From positions 186,001 to 250,000 of the forward strand of contig NZ_VULZ01000002.1 in the NCBI RefSeq assembly GCF_009696445.1: a stretch of DNA of 64,000 bases, read 5' to 3'. Position numbers and translations under genes: made by a program. The stretch comes from Porcincola intestinalis (GTDB lineage: Bacteria > Bacillota > Clostridia > Lachnospirales > Lachnospiraceae). The notes under the pieces are model-generated. The model saw only the letters and a program-made list of their open reading frames with translations, was not told the origin of the DNA and ran no database searches. Positions 33,069-41,236 of the stretch are shown here, piece after piece. How positions within the stretch are numbered: the stretch's first letter is position 1; every line of letters begins with the position of its first letter.

Positions 33069-34366
33069 GTGTGTTTCCTGCAGATGCCTTGTTGGATAAA
33101 ACGCTGTGGGCGCTGATGGGGCTTATCACCCTCTTTCTGTTCCTGGGCGCTGTCGTCCTCTTTGCCTTGCTGGTCCGGCAGAAACGGTACAGAAAACTGT
33201 GGGCGGTACTTCCCGTCATCCTGCCTTCCTACTTCCTGTATCAATGTATCTGCACCTATACCGCTCTTGCTAACAGCCCTGCCGCTGTGAGCCTGGTGAC
33301 ATGGTTTGCCGGCCTCCCGGGCTGGCTTGTTCTCCTGACGTGCATGCTTTTGGGACTTGCGGAGGGACTGCTTTTCCGCAGCGTCAGTATATATAAAAAA
33401 AACCGGATCACGCCTATGTCCGTAAAAGAAGCGACAGACAGCCTTCCGATGGGCATTTGCGCTTATCTGCCCGGCGGTCAGATCGTCATGACGAACCGCG
33501 CCATGGAGGACTTTTGCCTAAAAGCAGCGGGGAATGTGCTTTCTGACGGGGAAGCCTTTGCCGAAACACTGCGATCCGGCAGCTTGCAAACCGACTGTAA
33601 AGCGGTCATGCTGGGGGAAACGCCGGTGATCGTCCTTGCGGATGATACGGCCTGGGCGCTCTCCGAGGAAATCCTTTCCGATGAAAAAGAGAAAACCCGC
33701 ATCCTGCGGGTATCGGACATCACGGAGACCTATCAAAAGACGTTGGCTCTGCGGAGCATACAGGAGAAGGTGTCCTCTCTCAATCGGCGGCTTGCCAAGG
33801 CTAACCGGGAGATCGTTGATCTGACCGCGGCGCAGGAGGTTCTTAACGCAAAGATCAAAATCCACGACGAGCTGGGAAGCAACCTGCTCTCCATCCGACG
33901 ATACCTGCAAAGCGGCGGAAGCAAAGAAGAACGAGCTGAGATCGTCGGGCGGCTGCGCCGAAACCTTACCTTCCTTAAGGGGGAACCGGAAGTGCCTGCC
34001 GATGAGTATGACCTGATGATGGAAACGGCGGCGCGACTGGGTGTACAGATCACCGTTACCGGCAAGCTGCCGCAGACGGAACCGCACAAGCGCATCCTTG
34101 CCACGGCCATGCACGAATGCCTTACCAACATGCTCCGTCACGCGGGCGGGGATGAACTTCGTATTACGATTACAGAAGAAAACAGGAAGCTTATGGCTGT
34201 GTTCGCCAACAATGGCGAGCAGCCGGACGGTGAAATCCGGGAAAAGGGCGGGCTGGCATCCCTGCGTGCTCTGACGGAGCAGGGGGGCGGCACCATGACG
34301 ATCCGCTCCACCCCCTCATTCGCCATCTTACTGGAACTGCCAAAGGAGGTTGAAAATGCCCTATAA
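33065..34366 (+). CDS. NarL-type sensor histidine kinase
   Basis: A 433-residue kinase. Three membrane segments (about 12-42, 48-70, 78-104), a PAS-like domain (120-225: 'SLPMGICAYLPGGQIVMTNR'), a coiled coil, the phosphoacceptor His267 in 'KIHDELGSNLLSIRRYL', and a compact HATPase_c domain with N-box 'AMHECLTNMLRHAGGDEL' and a G-box 'REKGGLASLRALTEQGGG'. It should phosphorylate the regulator encoded next. It is related in plan to the pseudokinase before it, which suggests duplication followed by loss of function in one copy. Confidence 0.85.
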   Translation: MSVFPADALLDKTLWALMGLITLFLFLGAVVLFALLVRQKRYRKLWAVLPVILPSYFLYQCICTYTALANSPAAVSLVTWFAGLPGWLVLLTCMLLGLAEGLLFRSVSIYKKNRITPMSVKEATDSLPMGICAYLPGGQIVMTNRAMEDFCLKAAGNVLSDGEAFAETLRSGSLQTDCKAVMLGETPVIVLADDTAWALSEEILSDEKEKTRILRVSDITETYQKTLALRSIQEKVSSLNRRLAKANREIVDLTAAQEVLNAKIKIHDELGSNLLSIRRYLQSGGSKEERAEIVGRLRRNLTFLKGEPEVPADEYDLMMETAARLGVQITVTGKLPQTEPHKRILATAMHECLTNMLRHAGGDELRITITEENRKLMAVFANNGEQPDGEIREKGGLASLRALTEQGGGTMTIRSTPSFAILLELPKEVENAL

Positions 34367-34994
34367 AGTGCTGATCGTGGACGATCAGATCATGTCAAGA
34401 CAGTTGTTTGAGAGCTTTGTCGCCGCCTCTGAAAACTATGAGCTGGCGGCGTCCGTGGACACGGCACGGGTCGCGGACATCTACTGCGCGGGCGGAAGGG
34501 TCGACCTGGTGCTGATGGACGTGGTGATGAAGGACGGCTCCAACGGCCTGGACGCGGCGGCGCAGATCAGGGCGGTCTATCCAAAGGTGAAGATCATCAT
34601 CGTCACCTCCATGCCCGACCCCACGTTTTTGCATCGGGCAAAGGAAATCGGTGTGGACGCCTTCTGGTACAAGGAGGTGCAGGAAGCGCCCATGCTGGAG
34701 ATTATGGACAGGGTGATGGCCGGTGAGACGATTTTTCCCGATCAGCCGCCGGTGACGAACCTGGGCTTTGCCAGGAGCACGGAGTTTACCGAACGGGAGC
34801 TGGAGGTTCTGCGGGTGCTGGCGGAGGGCCTGACGGACAAGGAGATCGCGGCCCGGCTGCATTTGAGCCTGAGCGCCGTCCGCTACCATGTGAACAACCT
34901 CATTTCCAAGACGGGGCAGTCCTCCCGGACGGAGCTGGCGGTCAACGCCGTGCGAAGCGGGATCACGATCCCGGAGGTAAAAAAGGAAGAATAG
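34356..34994 (+). CDS. NarL/LuxR-family response regulator
   Basis: A 212-residue regulator: receiver domain (1-120) with acid pair Asp9-Asp10, phosphoacceptor Asp55 in 'LVLMDVVMKD', then a GerE helix-turn-helix (about 145-205: 'FTERELEVLRVLAEGLTDKE', 'IAARLHLSLSAVRYHVNNL'). AAAGGAGG lies six bases before the ATG, within the end of the kinase gene. It is the most likely binder of the paired CTGACATT/TGTTAGG boxes at 31364 and 35057. Confidence 0.93.
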   Translation: MPYKVLIVDDQIMSRQLFESFVAASENYELAASVDTARVADIYCAGGRVDLVLMDVVMKDGSNGLDAAAQIRAVYPKVKIIIVTSMPDPTFLHRAKEIGVDAFWYKEVQEAPMLEIMDRVMAGETIFPDQPPVTNLGFARSTEFTERELEVLRVLAEGLTDKEIAARLHLSLSAVRYHVNNLISKTGQSSRTELAVNAVRSGITIPEVKKEE

Positions 34995-35012
34995 AACAAA
35001 GGATCGGAAGGT

Positions 35013-35045
35013 CCGACGACATTTTTTGATGTCGCCGGGCTTTTT
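35013..35045 (+). terminator. Terminator after the response regulator
   Basis: CCGACGACAT, a six-base loop (TTTTTG), ATGTCGCCGG, then GCTTTTT. One A-C mismatch in a ten-pair stem. It separates the sensor operon from the adhesin transcript. Confidence 0.75.
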
Positions 35046-35056
35046 CATGTGAAAAA

Positions 35057-35100
35057 CTGACATTATTGTTAGGGTGTTTTGAATTTTGACCCGGTATAAT
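35057..35100 (+). promoter_or_regulatory. Regulator box and -10 of the adhesin gene
   Basis: CTGACATTATTGTTAGG (35057-35073) differs in two bases from the box at 31364 and is again exactly 21 bases from TATAAT (35095-35100). The -35 position is poor here too. A TTGACC lies only three bases before the TATAAT and cannot be the -35 of it. The transcript would have a leader of about 300 bases. Confidence 0.7.
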
Positions 35101-35265
35101 GATGCTGGACGATATCACCTGCTTATGTTTCAGAATCATGGAGGTTTCGTCTGAGATAAGCAGACTTTGAAATCTGGGTGGTTTTGATGTGAAATCCGAA
35201 GCAATGATACGGTTCATCCAGGATGAGGACATGCCTGAGAAAACTTGAATAGGAGGAAAACGAAA

Positions 35266-35364
35266 ATGAGCGAGAAGCAGATAACGAGAAAACAAGCGGC
35301 AACGGCAGGGACCCGAAGCTCCCTCGTCCTGGACACAGAGAGCCACTTGATCCGCGTCTGGTAA
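35266..35364 (+). CDS. Small leader ORF (32 aa) before the adhesin
   Basis: AGGAGG stands eight bases before an ATG opening 32 codons: 'MSEKQITRKQAATAGTRSSL' ... 'HLIRVW'. It lies between the regulated promoter and the adhesin start, 41 bases before the latter. It has no signal peptide. It could be a leader peptide affecting adhesin expression, a secreted cue, or a remnant. Not recognised. Confidence 0.4.
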   Translation: MSEKQITRKQAATAGTRSSLVLDTESHLIRVW

Positions 35365-35405
35365 ATAGAACGAAGAACGAGCGATAATCCGGAGGAGGTA
35401 ATAAA

Positions 35406-38249
35406 ATGAAAGCAATGAAGAAACTGACAAGTGTCCTGTTGACACTGGTCCTGCTCCTTGGCATGGCGCCGCTTTCAGGCATGGCCTATGCCGAAGGAAA
35501 TGACGGTACGGTTTACACCGTCACGTTTGACAGCGCAGGCGGGTCAGCCGTCAAGGAACAGAAGATCGCAGAAGGCGGAATGGCCAACGAGCCGGGCGCC
35601 CCGGCACGGGAGGGATATGCCTTTTCCGGCTGGTTTACCGAGAAAGATACGCGGTTCAATTTCAATACGCCCATTACCGAGAATCTGAGGCTCGTTGCAA
35701 AATGGACAGAGAATGCTCCTGCGCCTTCCAATGAGGGTGCGCAAGAACGCACCGAAGCGCAGGAGGCTGTGGGCGAGACGCCCAGCGAGCCGGAAACGCA
35801 TGGTGCTGCCGTCGGGCAGACCGCCGAGGACGCCCCAGCACCTGCTGTGGAAGACAACGCCGCGGCTGACGACATGGCTGAGCCGGAGCAAGCAGCCGTC
35901 GAGCAGGCTGACGAAGCAACCCCTGTGCCTGCCGCGGAAGACAACGCCGCCGCTGACGACGTGGCTGAGCCGGAGCAAACTGCCGTCGAGCAGGCTGACG
36001 AAGCAACCCCTGCGCCTGCCGTGGAAGAAAACAACGCCGCTGACGACGTGGCTGAGCCGGAGCAAGCAGCCGCCGAGCAGGCTGACGAAGTAGCCCCTGC
36101 GCCTGCCGTGGAAGAAAACGCCGCTGACGGCATAACTAAGCCGGAGACGCAGGATACCGCCGACGAGACGCCCGACGAGCCGGAGTTCCCTGAAGCCATA
36201 GACAAAGCTCCTGCTCGCGGCGGTCTGAGGGGTCCGGGCGATATCGCGATCGACGCGGTGAACTTCCCGGACGCCAATTTCCGTGCGTTTGTGGCGCAGT
36301 ATGACCTCGACAGCGACGGGTATCTGAGCGCGGCGGAGCTCGCTGCGGTCACAACGATGAACTGCTCGGGGAAAAGCATCGCGTCCCTTCAGGGCGTGGA
36401 GTTCTTCACCGCCCTGACGGAGCTTTCCTGCGCTGGCAACAATCTGACGGCGCTGGACGTGAGCCAGAACACCGCCCTGACGGTGCTTGATTGCTCCTAC
36501 AACAATCTGACAACGCTGGACGTGAGCGCGGTTCCCGCGCTCAAGGACGCGGTGGAAAACGGCAGTCACGACACGTCCAACAGCGCTTACGACAAGTATA
36601 AATCCGCGCTGGGCGAGTTGCGTGTGGACAAGACGGTGACGCTTGTGCCCGCAGCGCCCCTCGGCGTCGCGATCGACGCGGTGAACTTCCCGGACGACAA
36701 TTTCCGTGCGTTTGTGGCGCAGTATGACCTCGACAGCGACGGGTATCTGAGCGCGGCGGAGCTCGCTGCGGTCACAACGATGGACTGCTCGGGGAAAAGC
36801 ATCGCGTCCCTTCAGGGCGTGGAGTTCTTCACCGCCCTGACGGAGCTTCTCTGCTATGACAACAATCTGACAACGCTGGACATGAGCCAGAACACCGCCC
36901 TGACGGCGCTTGATTGCTCCTACAACAATCTGACAACGCTGGACGTGAGCCAGAACACCGCCCTGACGGAGCTTGGTTGCGGCATCAACAATCTGACAAC
37001 GCTGGACGTGAGCCAGAACAGTGCCCTGACGGCGCTTTCCTGTTCTGGCAACAATCTGACAACGCTGGACGTGAGCCAGAACACCGCCCTGACGGAGCTT
37101 GGGTGCGTTGGCAACAATCTGACGGCGCTGGACATGAGCCAGAACACCGCCCTGACGGAGCTTCTCTGCTATGACAACAATCTGACAACGCTGGACGTGA
37201 GCCAGAACACCGCCCTGACGGAGCTTTCCTGCTATGGCAACAACCTGGCAACACTGGACGTGAGCGCGGTTCCCGCGCTAAAGGACGCGGTGGAAAACGG
37301 CAGTCACTACACGTCCAACAGCGCTTACGACAAGTATGTATCCGCGCTGGGCGAGTTGCGTGTGGACAAGACGGTGACAATTATGACCGACGCAGCGCCC
37401 GCGCCGACCTATTACACCGTCAGCTTTGACGCCAACGGCCACGGCACGGCTCCTGCCGCGCAGACCGTGGAGCACGGAAAGCCGGCTGCCAAGCCCGCCG
37501 ATCCCACGGAAAGCGGCTGGACCTTTGGCGGATGGTATAAAGAAGCGGCCTGTACCAATGCCTTTGACTTTACCACGCCCATCACGGCAGACATTACGCT
37601 GTATGCCAAGTGGACAAAGGCTGGCGGCGGCGAGGAACCTCCTGTACCGATCACCTACACCGTGACCTTTGACGAAAACGGTCACGGTACGGCTCCTTCT
37701 GCTCAGACCGTAGAAAGCGGCAAGACGGCGACAAAGCCTGCTGGTCCTACGGCGACCGGCTGGAAGTTTGGCGGCTGGTATCAGGACGCAACTTGCAACA
37801 TCGCGTTTGACTTCGCCACTCCGATCACGGCAAACATCACGCTGTACGCCAAGTGGACGAAGGGCGACGATGTTGTTCCGATCACCAAGTATACCATCAC
37901 CTACGTCCTGAATGGCGGTACGCTGGACGGCATGACCGGCACAGTCACCGTTTCTGTGGAGGATGGAGCTACGATTACCCTGCCGAAGCCCACAAAGAGC
38001 GGCTACACCTTCGACTATTGGGAAGGCTCAAGGTATGAGGCAGGCGCAAGCTACAAAGTAACCGGTGACCACACCTTTACAGCTCGGTGGAAGTCCAACA
38101 CAACAGGCATCGGTGGAAATGACACATCCCCCAAGACAGGCGATAACAGTCACATCGGCTTGTGGATTGCACTTATGGCTATTTCCCTGATTGGTCTCGG
38201 AGGCGTGACCGTCTACGGTAAGGGTAGGAAGCGTAGAACGAGCAGATAA
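35406..38249 (+). CDS. LRR/InlB-repeat wall-anchored surface protein
   Basis: A 947-residue surface protein. Signal peptide (1-30); an InlB B-repeat (about 36-102); a Glu/Ala/Pro-rich stretch with four near copies of 'EQADEATPxPAxE' (about 105-270); then two copies of a module made of an EF-hand-like 'DLDSDGYLSAAEL', 21-residue leucine-rich repeats (two in copy 1, seven in copy 2) and a cap; three more InlB/Flg_new repeats (about 665-895, 'FDANGHGTAP', 'TLYAKWTK'); sorting signal 'SPKTGD', membrane helix and RKRR tail. It should be wall-anchored, and a sortase gene follows at once. InlB repeats and LRRs bind host or bacterial proteins; the target is unknown. GGAGGAGG precedes the ATG. Confidence 0.88.
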   Translation: MKAMKKLTSVLLTLVLLLGMAPLSGMAYAEGNDGTVYTVTFDSAGGSAVKEQKIAEGGMANEPGAPAREGYAFSGWFTEKDTRFNFNTPITENLRLVAKWTENAPAPSNEGAQERTEAQEAVGETPSEPETHGAAVGQTAEDAPAPAVEDNAAADDMAEPEQAAVEQADEATPVPAAEDNAAADDVAEPEQTAVEQADEATPAPAVEENNAADDVAEPEQAAAEQADEVAPAPAVEENAADGITKPETQDTADETPDEPEFPEAIDKAPARGGLRGPGDIAIDAVNFPDANFRAFVAQYDLDSDGYLSAAELAAVTTMNCSGKSIASLQGVEFFTALTELSCAGNNLTALDVSQNTALTVLDCSYNNLTTLDVSAVPALKDAVENGSHDTSNSAYDKYKSALGELRVDKTVTLVPAAPLGVAIDAVNFPDDNFRAFVAQYDLDSDGYLSAAELAAVTTMDCSGKSIASLQGVEFFTALTELLCYDNNLTTLDMSQNTALTALDCSYNNLTTLDVSQNTALTELGCGINNLTTLDVSQNSALTALSCSGNNLTTLDVSQNTALTELGCVGNNLTALDMSQNTALTELLCYDNNLTTLDVSQNTALTELSCYGNNLATLDVSAVPALKDAVENGSHYTSNSAYDKYVSALGELRVDKTVTIMTDAAPAPTYYTVSFDANGHGTAPAAQTVEHGKPAAKPADPTESGWTFGGWYKEAACTNAFDFTTPITADITLYAKWTKAGGGEEPPVPITYTVTFDENGHGTAPSAQTVESGKTATKPAGPTATGWKFGGWYQDATCNIAFDFATPITANITLYAKWTKGDDVVPITKYTITYVLNGGTLDGMTGTVTVSVEDGATITLPKPTKSGYTFDYWEGSRYEAGASYKVTGDHTFTARWKSNTTGIGGNDTSPKTGDNSHIGLWIALMAISLIGLGGVTVYGKGRKRRTSR
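36241..37380 (+). repeat. Duplicated EF-hand/LRR module and 63-bp LRR repeats
   Basis: 36247-36425 and 36670-36846 are nearly identical, as are the caps 36525-36642 and 37260-37378. Between them 63-base units (core 'NNLTTLDVSQNTALTE') repeat twice in copy 1 and seven times in copy 2. High DNA identity points to recent duplication and possible repeat-number change. Confidence 0.85.
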
Positions 38250-38272
38250 CAAAATATAACAGAGCCATGAAG

Positions 38273-38314
38273 AAGTGCGGTGACGGTATTATGCCGCCAC
38301 CGCACTTTGTTTTT
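38273..38314 (+). terminator. Terminator-like hairpin between adhesin and sortase
   Basis: AAGTGCGGTGACGG, a seven-base loop, CCGCCACCGCACTT, then TGTTTTTA. Thirteen pairs with one mismatch. It would lower sortase expression relative to the adhesin. Confidence 0.8.
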
Positions 38315-38328
38315 AGGGGAACTGCTTT

Positions 38329-39174
38329 ATGAGAGAAACAGGCATTACGAGCATGCAAACCGGCTCACGCAGACAGATGATCTCGGCACAGCCAAGGGTA
38401 CAGGATAAGCGTCTAAGGCGGCAAAGAATGCGGCGGCGACAAGCGGCGGCTATGGGCATTATGCTGCTGATATTGATTGCTGTGTTGATCGGGCTGATCG
38501 TTCTGATGAAGAAGGACAAACTGCGCGGCACGTGGGAGCTGGATCAGGTGACGGTCTACGAGTTTGATGGCAAGGGACACGGCGCTTTGCTGCTGCCGCA
38601 ATATGCCCCGTTGTATGAACAGAACTCAGATTTTTTTGGCTGGATCACCATTGAGGGAACGGATATAGACTATCCCGTGATGTATTCCCCGGACAGGCCG
38701 GAATACTACCTCAACCGCGCCTTTGACGGCTCCTATTCCGGCAGCGGCGTTCCCTCCATCGACGGGAAATGCCCACCCGACGGGAAGTATTATCTGATAT
38801 ACGGGCACCACATGAAAAACAAGACCATGTTCGGGAGCTTACCAAAGTATGCGGACAAAAGCTATTACGAGGATCACCCGATCATCCGTTTTGATACCCT
38901 CTATGAACAAAGGGAGTATCAGGTGATCGCGGCCTTTTACAGCCGTATCTATGACAAAAAGGACGCCGGTGTGTTCTGCTACTATGAGTATACGGACTTG
39001 TCCGATCAGGAAGTGTTTGACGAACATATCCGGCAAGTAAAGGCAGCGGCGATTTATGACACCGGCCTTTCCGCAGAGTACGGCGACGAGCTGCTTGCGC
39101 TGTCCACCTGCAACTACCACACGCAGGACGGTAGGTTTGTTGTTGTGGCAAAGAGGATAGCTACATTGAGATAG
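38329..39174 (+). CDS. Class B sortase
   Basis: A 281-residue sortase. A basic cytoplasmic start, one membrane segment (about 41-60), a short 'GTWELDQVTVYEFDGKGHGA' strip resembling part of DUF5640, then the sortase barrel. Catalytic His160 in 'LIYGHHMKNKTMFG', Cys261 in 'LSTCNYHTQDGR' and Arg269 are in place. The insert between His and Cys strands is of class B type. It should anchor the adjacent surface protein, and perhaps the SpaA adhesin of the ICE, to the cell wall. AGGGGA lies before the ATG. Confidence 0.9.
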   Translation: MRETGITSMQTGSRRQMISAQPRVQDKRLRRQRMRRRQAAAMGIMLLILIAVLIGLIVLMKKDKLRGTWELDQVTVYEFDGKGHGALLLPQYAPLYEQNSDFFGWITIEGTDIDYPVMYSPDRPEYYLNRAFDGSYSGSGVPSIDGKCPPDGKYYLIYGHHMKNKTMFGSLPKYADKSYYEDHPIIRFDTLYEQREYQVIAAFYSRIYDKKDAGVFCYYEYTDLSDQEVFDEHIRQVKAAAIYDTGLSAEYGDELLALSTCNYHTQDGRFVVVAKRIATLR

Positions 39175-39189
39175 AGGTTTTCCGCATCT

Positions 39190-39228
39190 TTACGGTGAAA
39201 TGCCCCTTGACAAATCTCTTTCCAACAT
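39190..39228 (-). pseudogene. Start remnant of an ICE gene (MLERDL...)
   Basis: A strong ribosome site (GGAGGG, 12 bases before) and ATG open a frame that stops after 12 codons: 'MLERDLSRGISP'. It lies just after RepA, in its direction. 'MLERDL' resembles the start of small VRR-NUC nucleases common at this place, but six residues prove nothing. It suggests that the inner island's right edge is near 39205. Confidence 0.35.
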
Positions 39229-39255
39229 GTGTTTTTTCTCCCTCCAACAAGTTAG

Positions 39256-40290
39256 TTATCGTGCCAGTGCATACTGCGGCATATCGTGATTAACTTCTGC
39301 CTGGTAGTATCCGTCCATGGTGGACGGTGCATTGAAAAGTGTTGCCAGCAGGTATTTCCGGATATTCTTCACCTTGGTCGTGTTCTGCCTCAGACAATGC
39401 AGCACATACTCGATGTGAGAATAGTTCAGCTTCAGGAATCTGCTCCGGACGACTTCCGCAGGATAACGGCTGCTGGCGATCAGGATCTCATCCCGGGTCC
39501 CTACTACTGTCTCCAGGATCAGATCTGTGATACCGTCGATTAGTTCCCGGTCCTCTGCATGGGAAATCAGCAGATCGTCATAACAGATATTCTCCCGTAT
39601 AATCTGCTCATAGATTTTTGCCCTGACTGCAGGAGTATCTGTGTATCGCTTCTCTTCGCTTCGTGTCGCATCCTGCCTGGCAGGCATCTCCTCACCAGTC
39701 GATACGATAGGATTAGATTCTGTCTTACTCCTGTAAGTATTATTCATATTAGTCTTACTCCTAAGAGGTGCAGATTCCGGGACTTCAAGAAGTGCAGATT
39801 TTGGAACCTCTTGGGTGCTGATTTCTGCACTTCTGGAACCAATAGAATCAAAAGTCTCTGGTTCAGAGGTGCTGTCTTCGGGACTTCTGTCTCCCTCCTG
39901 TTCTGCCTCAGAGGTTCCCGTTTCGGAACCTCTGGTCTCCTTTTCCGACATGAAGCTTTTCACATACAGGATGTTCGGCAGGCCATGTCCGCGCCGTTTC
40001 TTCTCTAGCAGACCGAATTCTTCCAGTTCCGCCAGAAGATCCATGGCCTTCTTCTTCGTAAACCCCAGATCCTCCTGGATCTCACCGATCTGGTAGATGA
40101 TATATACACGGTTTTCCTCGTCCAGCCATCCGTTCTTCATGGACAGGCTCATCCGGTCCAGAAGTACCCCATATAGCACCTTTGCCGCCATAGAAAGCGT
40201 CTGAAATACTTTGTCAATCAGCATGATCTTCGGTATCCGTATGAAGCTGAACAGATCAGCTTCGGAACCATAATAGTAGTTGAATTTCAT
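39256..40290 (-). CDS. RepA_N-type replication initiator
   Basis: A 344-residue initiator. N-terminal winged helix of the RepA_N family ('FSFIRIPKIMLIDKVF', 'SMAAKVLYGVLLDRMSLS', 'YIIYQIGEIQEDLGFTKKKA'), a Ser/Glu-rich linker (about 120-215) and a conserved C-terminal part (about 225-344: 'VRAKIYEQIIRENICYDDLL', 'VRSRFLKLNYSHIEYVLHC', DUF6017-like). ICEs of this kind use it for rolling or theta replication after excision. GAGGGGG precedes the ATG at 40290. It lies 23 bases after parB, in one replication-partition operon. Confidence 0.85.
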   Translation of the reverse strand: MKFNYYYGSEADLFSFIRIPKIMLIDKVFQTLSMAAKVLYGVLLDRMSLSMKNGWLDEENRVYIIYQIGEIQEDLGFTKKKAMDLLAELEEFGLLEKKRRGHGLPNILYVKSFMSEKETRGSETGTSEAEQEGDRSPEDSTSEPETFDSIGSRSAEISTQEVPKSALLEVPESAPLRSKTNMNNTYRSKTESNPIVSTGEEMPARQDATRSEEKRYTDTPAVRAKIYEQIIRENICYDDLLISHAEDRELIDGITDLILETVVGTRDEILIASSRYPAEVVRSRFLKLNYSHIEYVLHCLRQNTTKVKNIRKYLLATLFNAPSTMDGYYQAEVNHDMPQYALAR

Positions 40291-40312
40291 ACAGTCAGCA
40301 CCCCCTCTGCCG

Positions 40313-41236
40313 TCATTGGGCCTGCTTCCACTCCCCCAGCAGCTTCTCAATGACGTTTCTCATCTGTGTTGTGGTATATTCCGGCGGGAAGTATTCCCGC
40401 AGTTTCTTTTCCGTGAATGTCAGCTTGGAGGAAGGAAGCTTCCCCGGCTGGCTGTTGTTCAGCAGCGTGATCATCTTTGATTCTGTCATAGCACCGGCCT
40501 GCAGCTCGGTGCGCAGGATACTGATCTGGTTCAGTTTCACCATACCGTTGTCCCTGATATACGCGAAGAGCCACCTCTGGATTTCCTGTTCGATATAGGA
40601 GATCTCGACAGCGACGGTAAACTGGATACGCTTTTGATCAACATAGTCGAGGAGTTCCGGGATCAGTTCAGTGAGACGGATGTACCGTTGTATCTGTTTT
40701 GAACTTTCACCCATCTCTTCCGCCAGAATATCTCTTGAAACCTTTCCAAATAACTTCTGGTCATTTTGGCCAGAAGTGCCGTCACAACCCAGGTCACTAC
40801 GATAGCCCTGCCTCTTCATCGCTTCCATCTTCATCTTGTAGGCAAACGCCTTCTCACTCGGAAGCAATTCTTCCCGCTGAATGTTGGAATCAACCATCCG
40901 CACCACGGCTTCATCATCTGTCATATCCCGGATGATCGACGGAAGACTCTCCAGTCCCAGAAGCTGCGCGGCATGCATGCGTCTGTGCCCGGATACCATC
41001 TCGTACCGGTCAAATCCGATCGGGCGGATCAGGACCGGAGACAGGATCCCGTTTGCCCGGATGCTTTCCACAAGATCCTGCATCTTCTCATCGTCGACCA
41101 CTTTGAACGGATGGTTCTTGAAGGGACGGATCTTCACGATCTCGATATCCAATGCAGACTCTTCATTGGTAACACCCAGCAGCTCCTCTACACTCTTAAG
41201 TTTAATCTTCTGTCCTGCTCTCAGCTTAGTGCTCAT
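40313..41236 (-). CDS. parB: ParB-family partition protein
   Basis: A 307-residue ParB/Spo0J-like protein. ParB/Srx domain with 'MVSGHRRMHAAQLLGLESLP' (the GHRR motif that binds CTP in this family) about residues 80-100, 'DSNIQREELLPSEKAFAYKM' and a central helix-turn-helix ('VSRDILAEEMGESSKQIQRY'). The C-terminal half is specific to mobile elements. The ATG at 41236 lies inside the end of parA (11-base overlap) with GGAGG nine bases before. It should load at a parS-like site, which I could not identify. Confidence 0.9.
   Translation of the reverse strand: MSTKLRAGQKIKLKSVEELLGVTNEESALDIEIVKIRPFKNHPFKVVDDEKMQDLVESIRANGILSPVLIRPIGFDRYEMVSGHRRMHAAQLLGLESLPSIIRDMTDDEAVVRMVDSNIQREELLPSEKAFAYKMKMEAMKRQGYRSDLGCDGTSGQNDQKLFGKVSRDILAEEMGESSKQIQRYIRLTELIPELLDYVDQKRIQFTVAVEISYIEQEIQRWLFAYIRDNGMVKLNQISILRTELQAGAMTESKMITLLNNSQPGKLPSSKLTFTEKKLREYFPPEYTTTQMRNVIEKLLGEWKQAQ

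Noticed and set aside
35085-35100. TTGACC followed by TATAAT as a promoter
   Set aside because: Only three bases separate them; a -35/-10 pair needs about 17.
36914-37174. Long open frame of regular repeats in a second frame of the adhesin
   Set aside because: It is a by-product of the 63-base LRR units; it has no ribosome site and no family features.
36860-37250. Evenly spaced repeats that could suggest a CRISPR array
   Set aside because: They are in-frame leucine-rich repeats without unique spacers.
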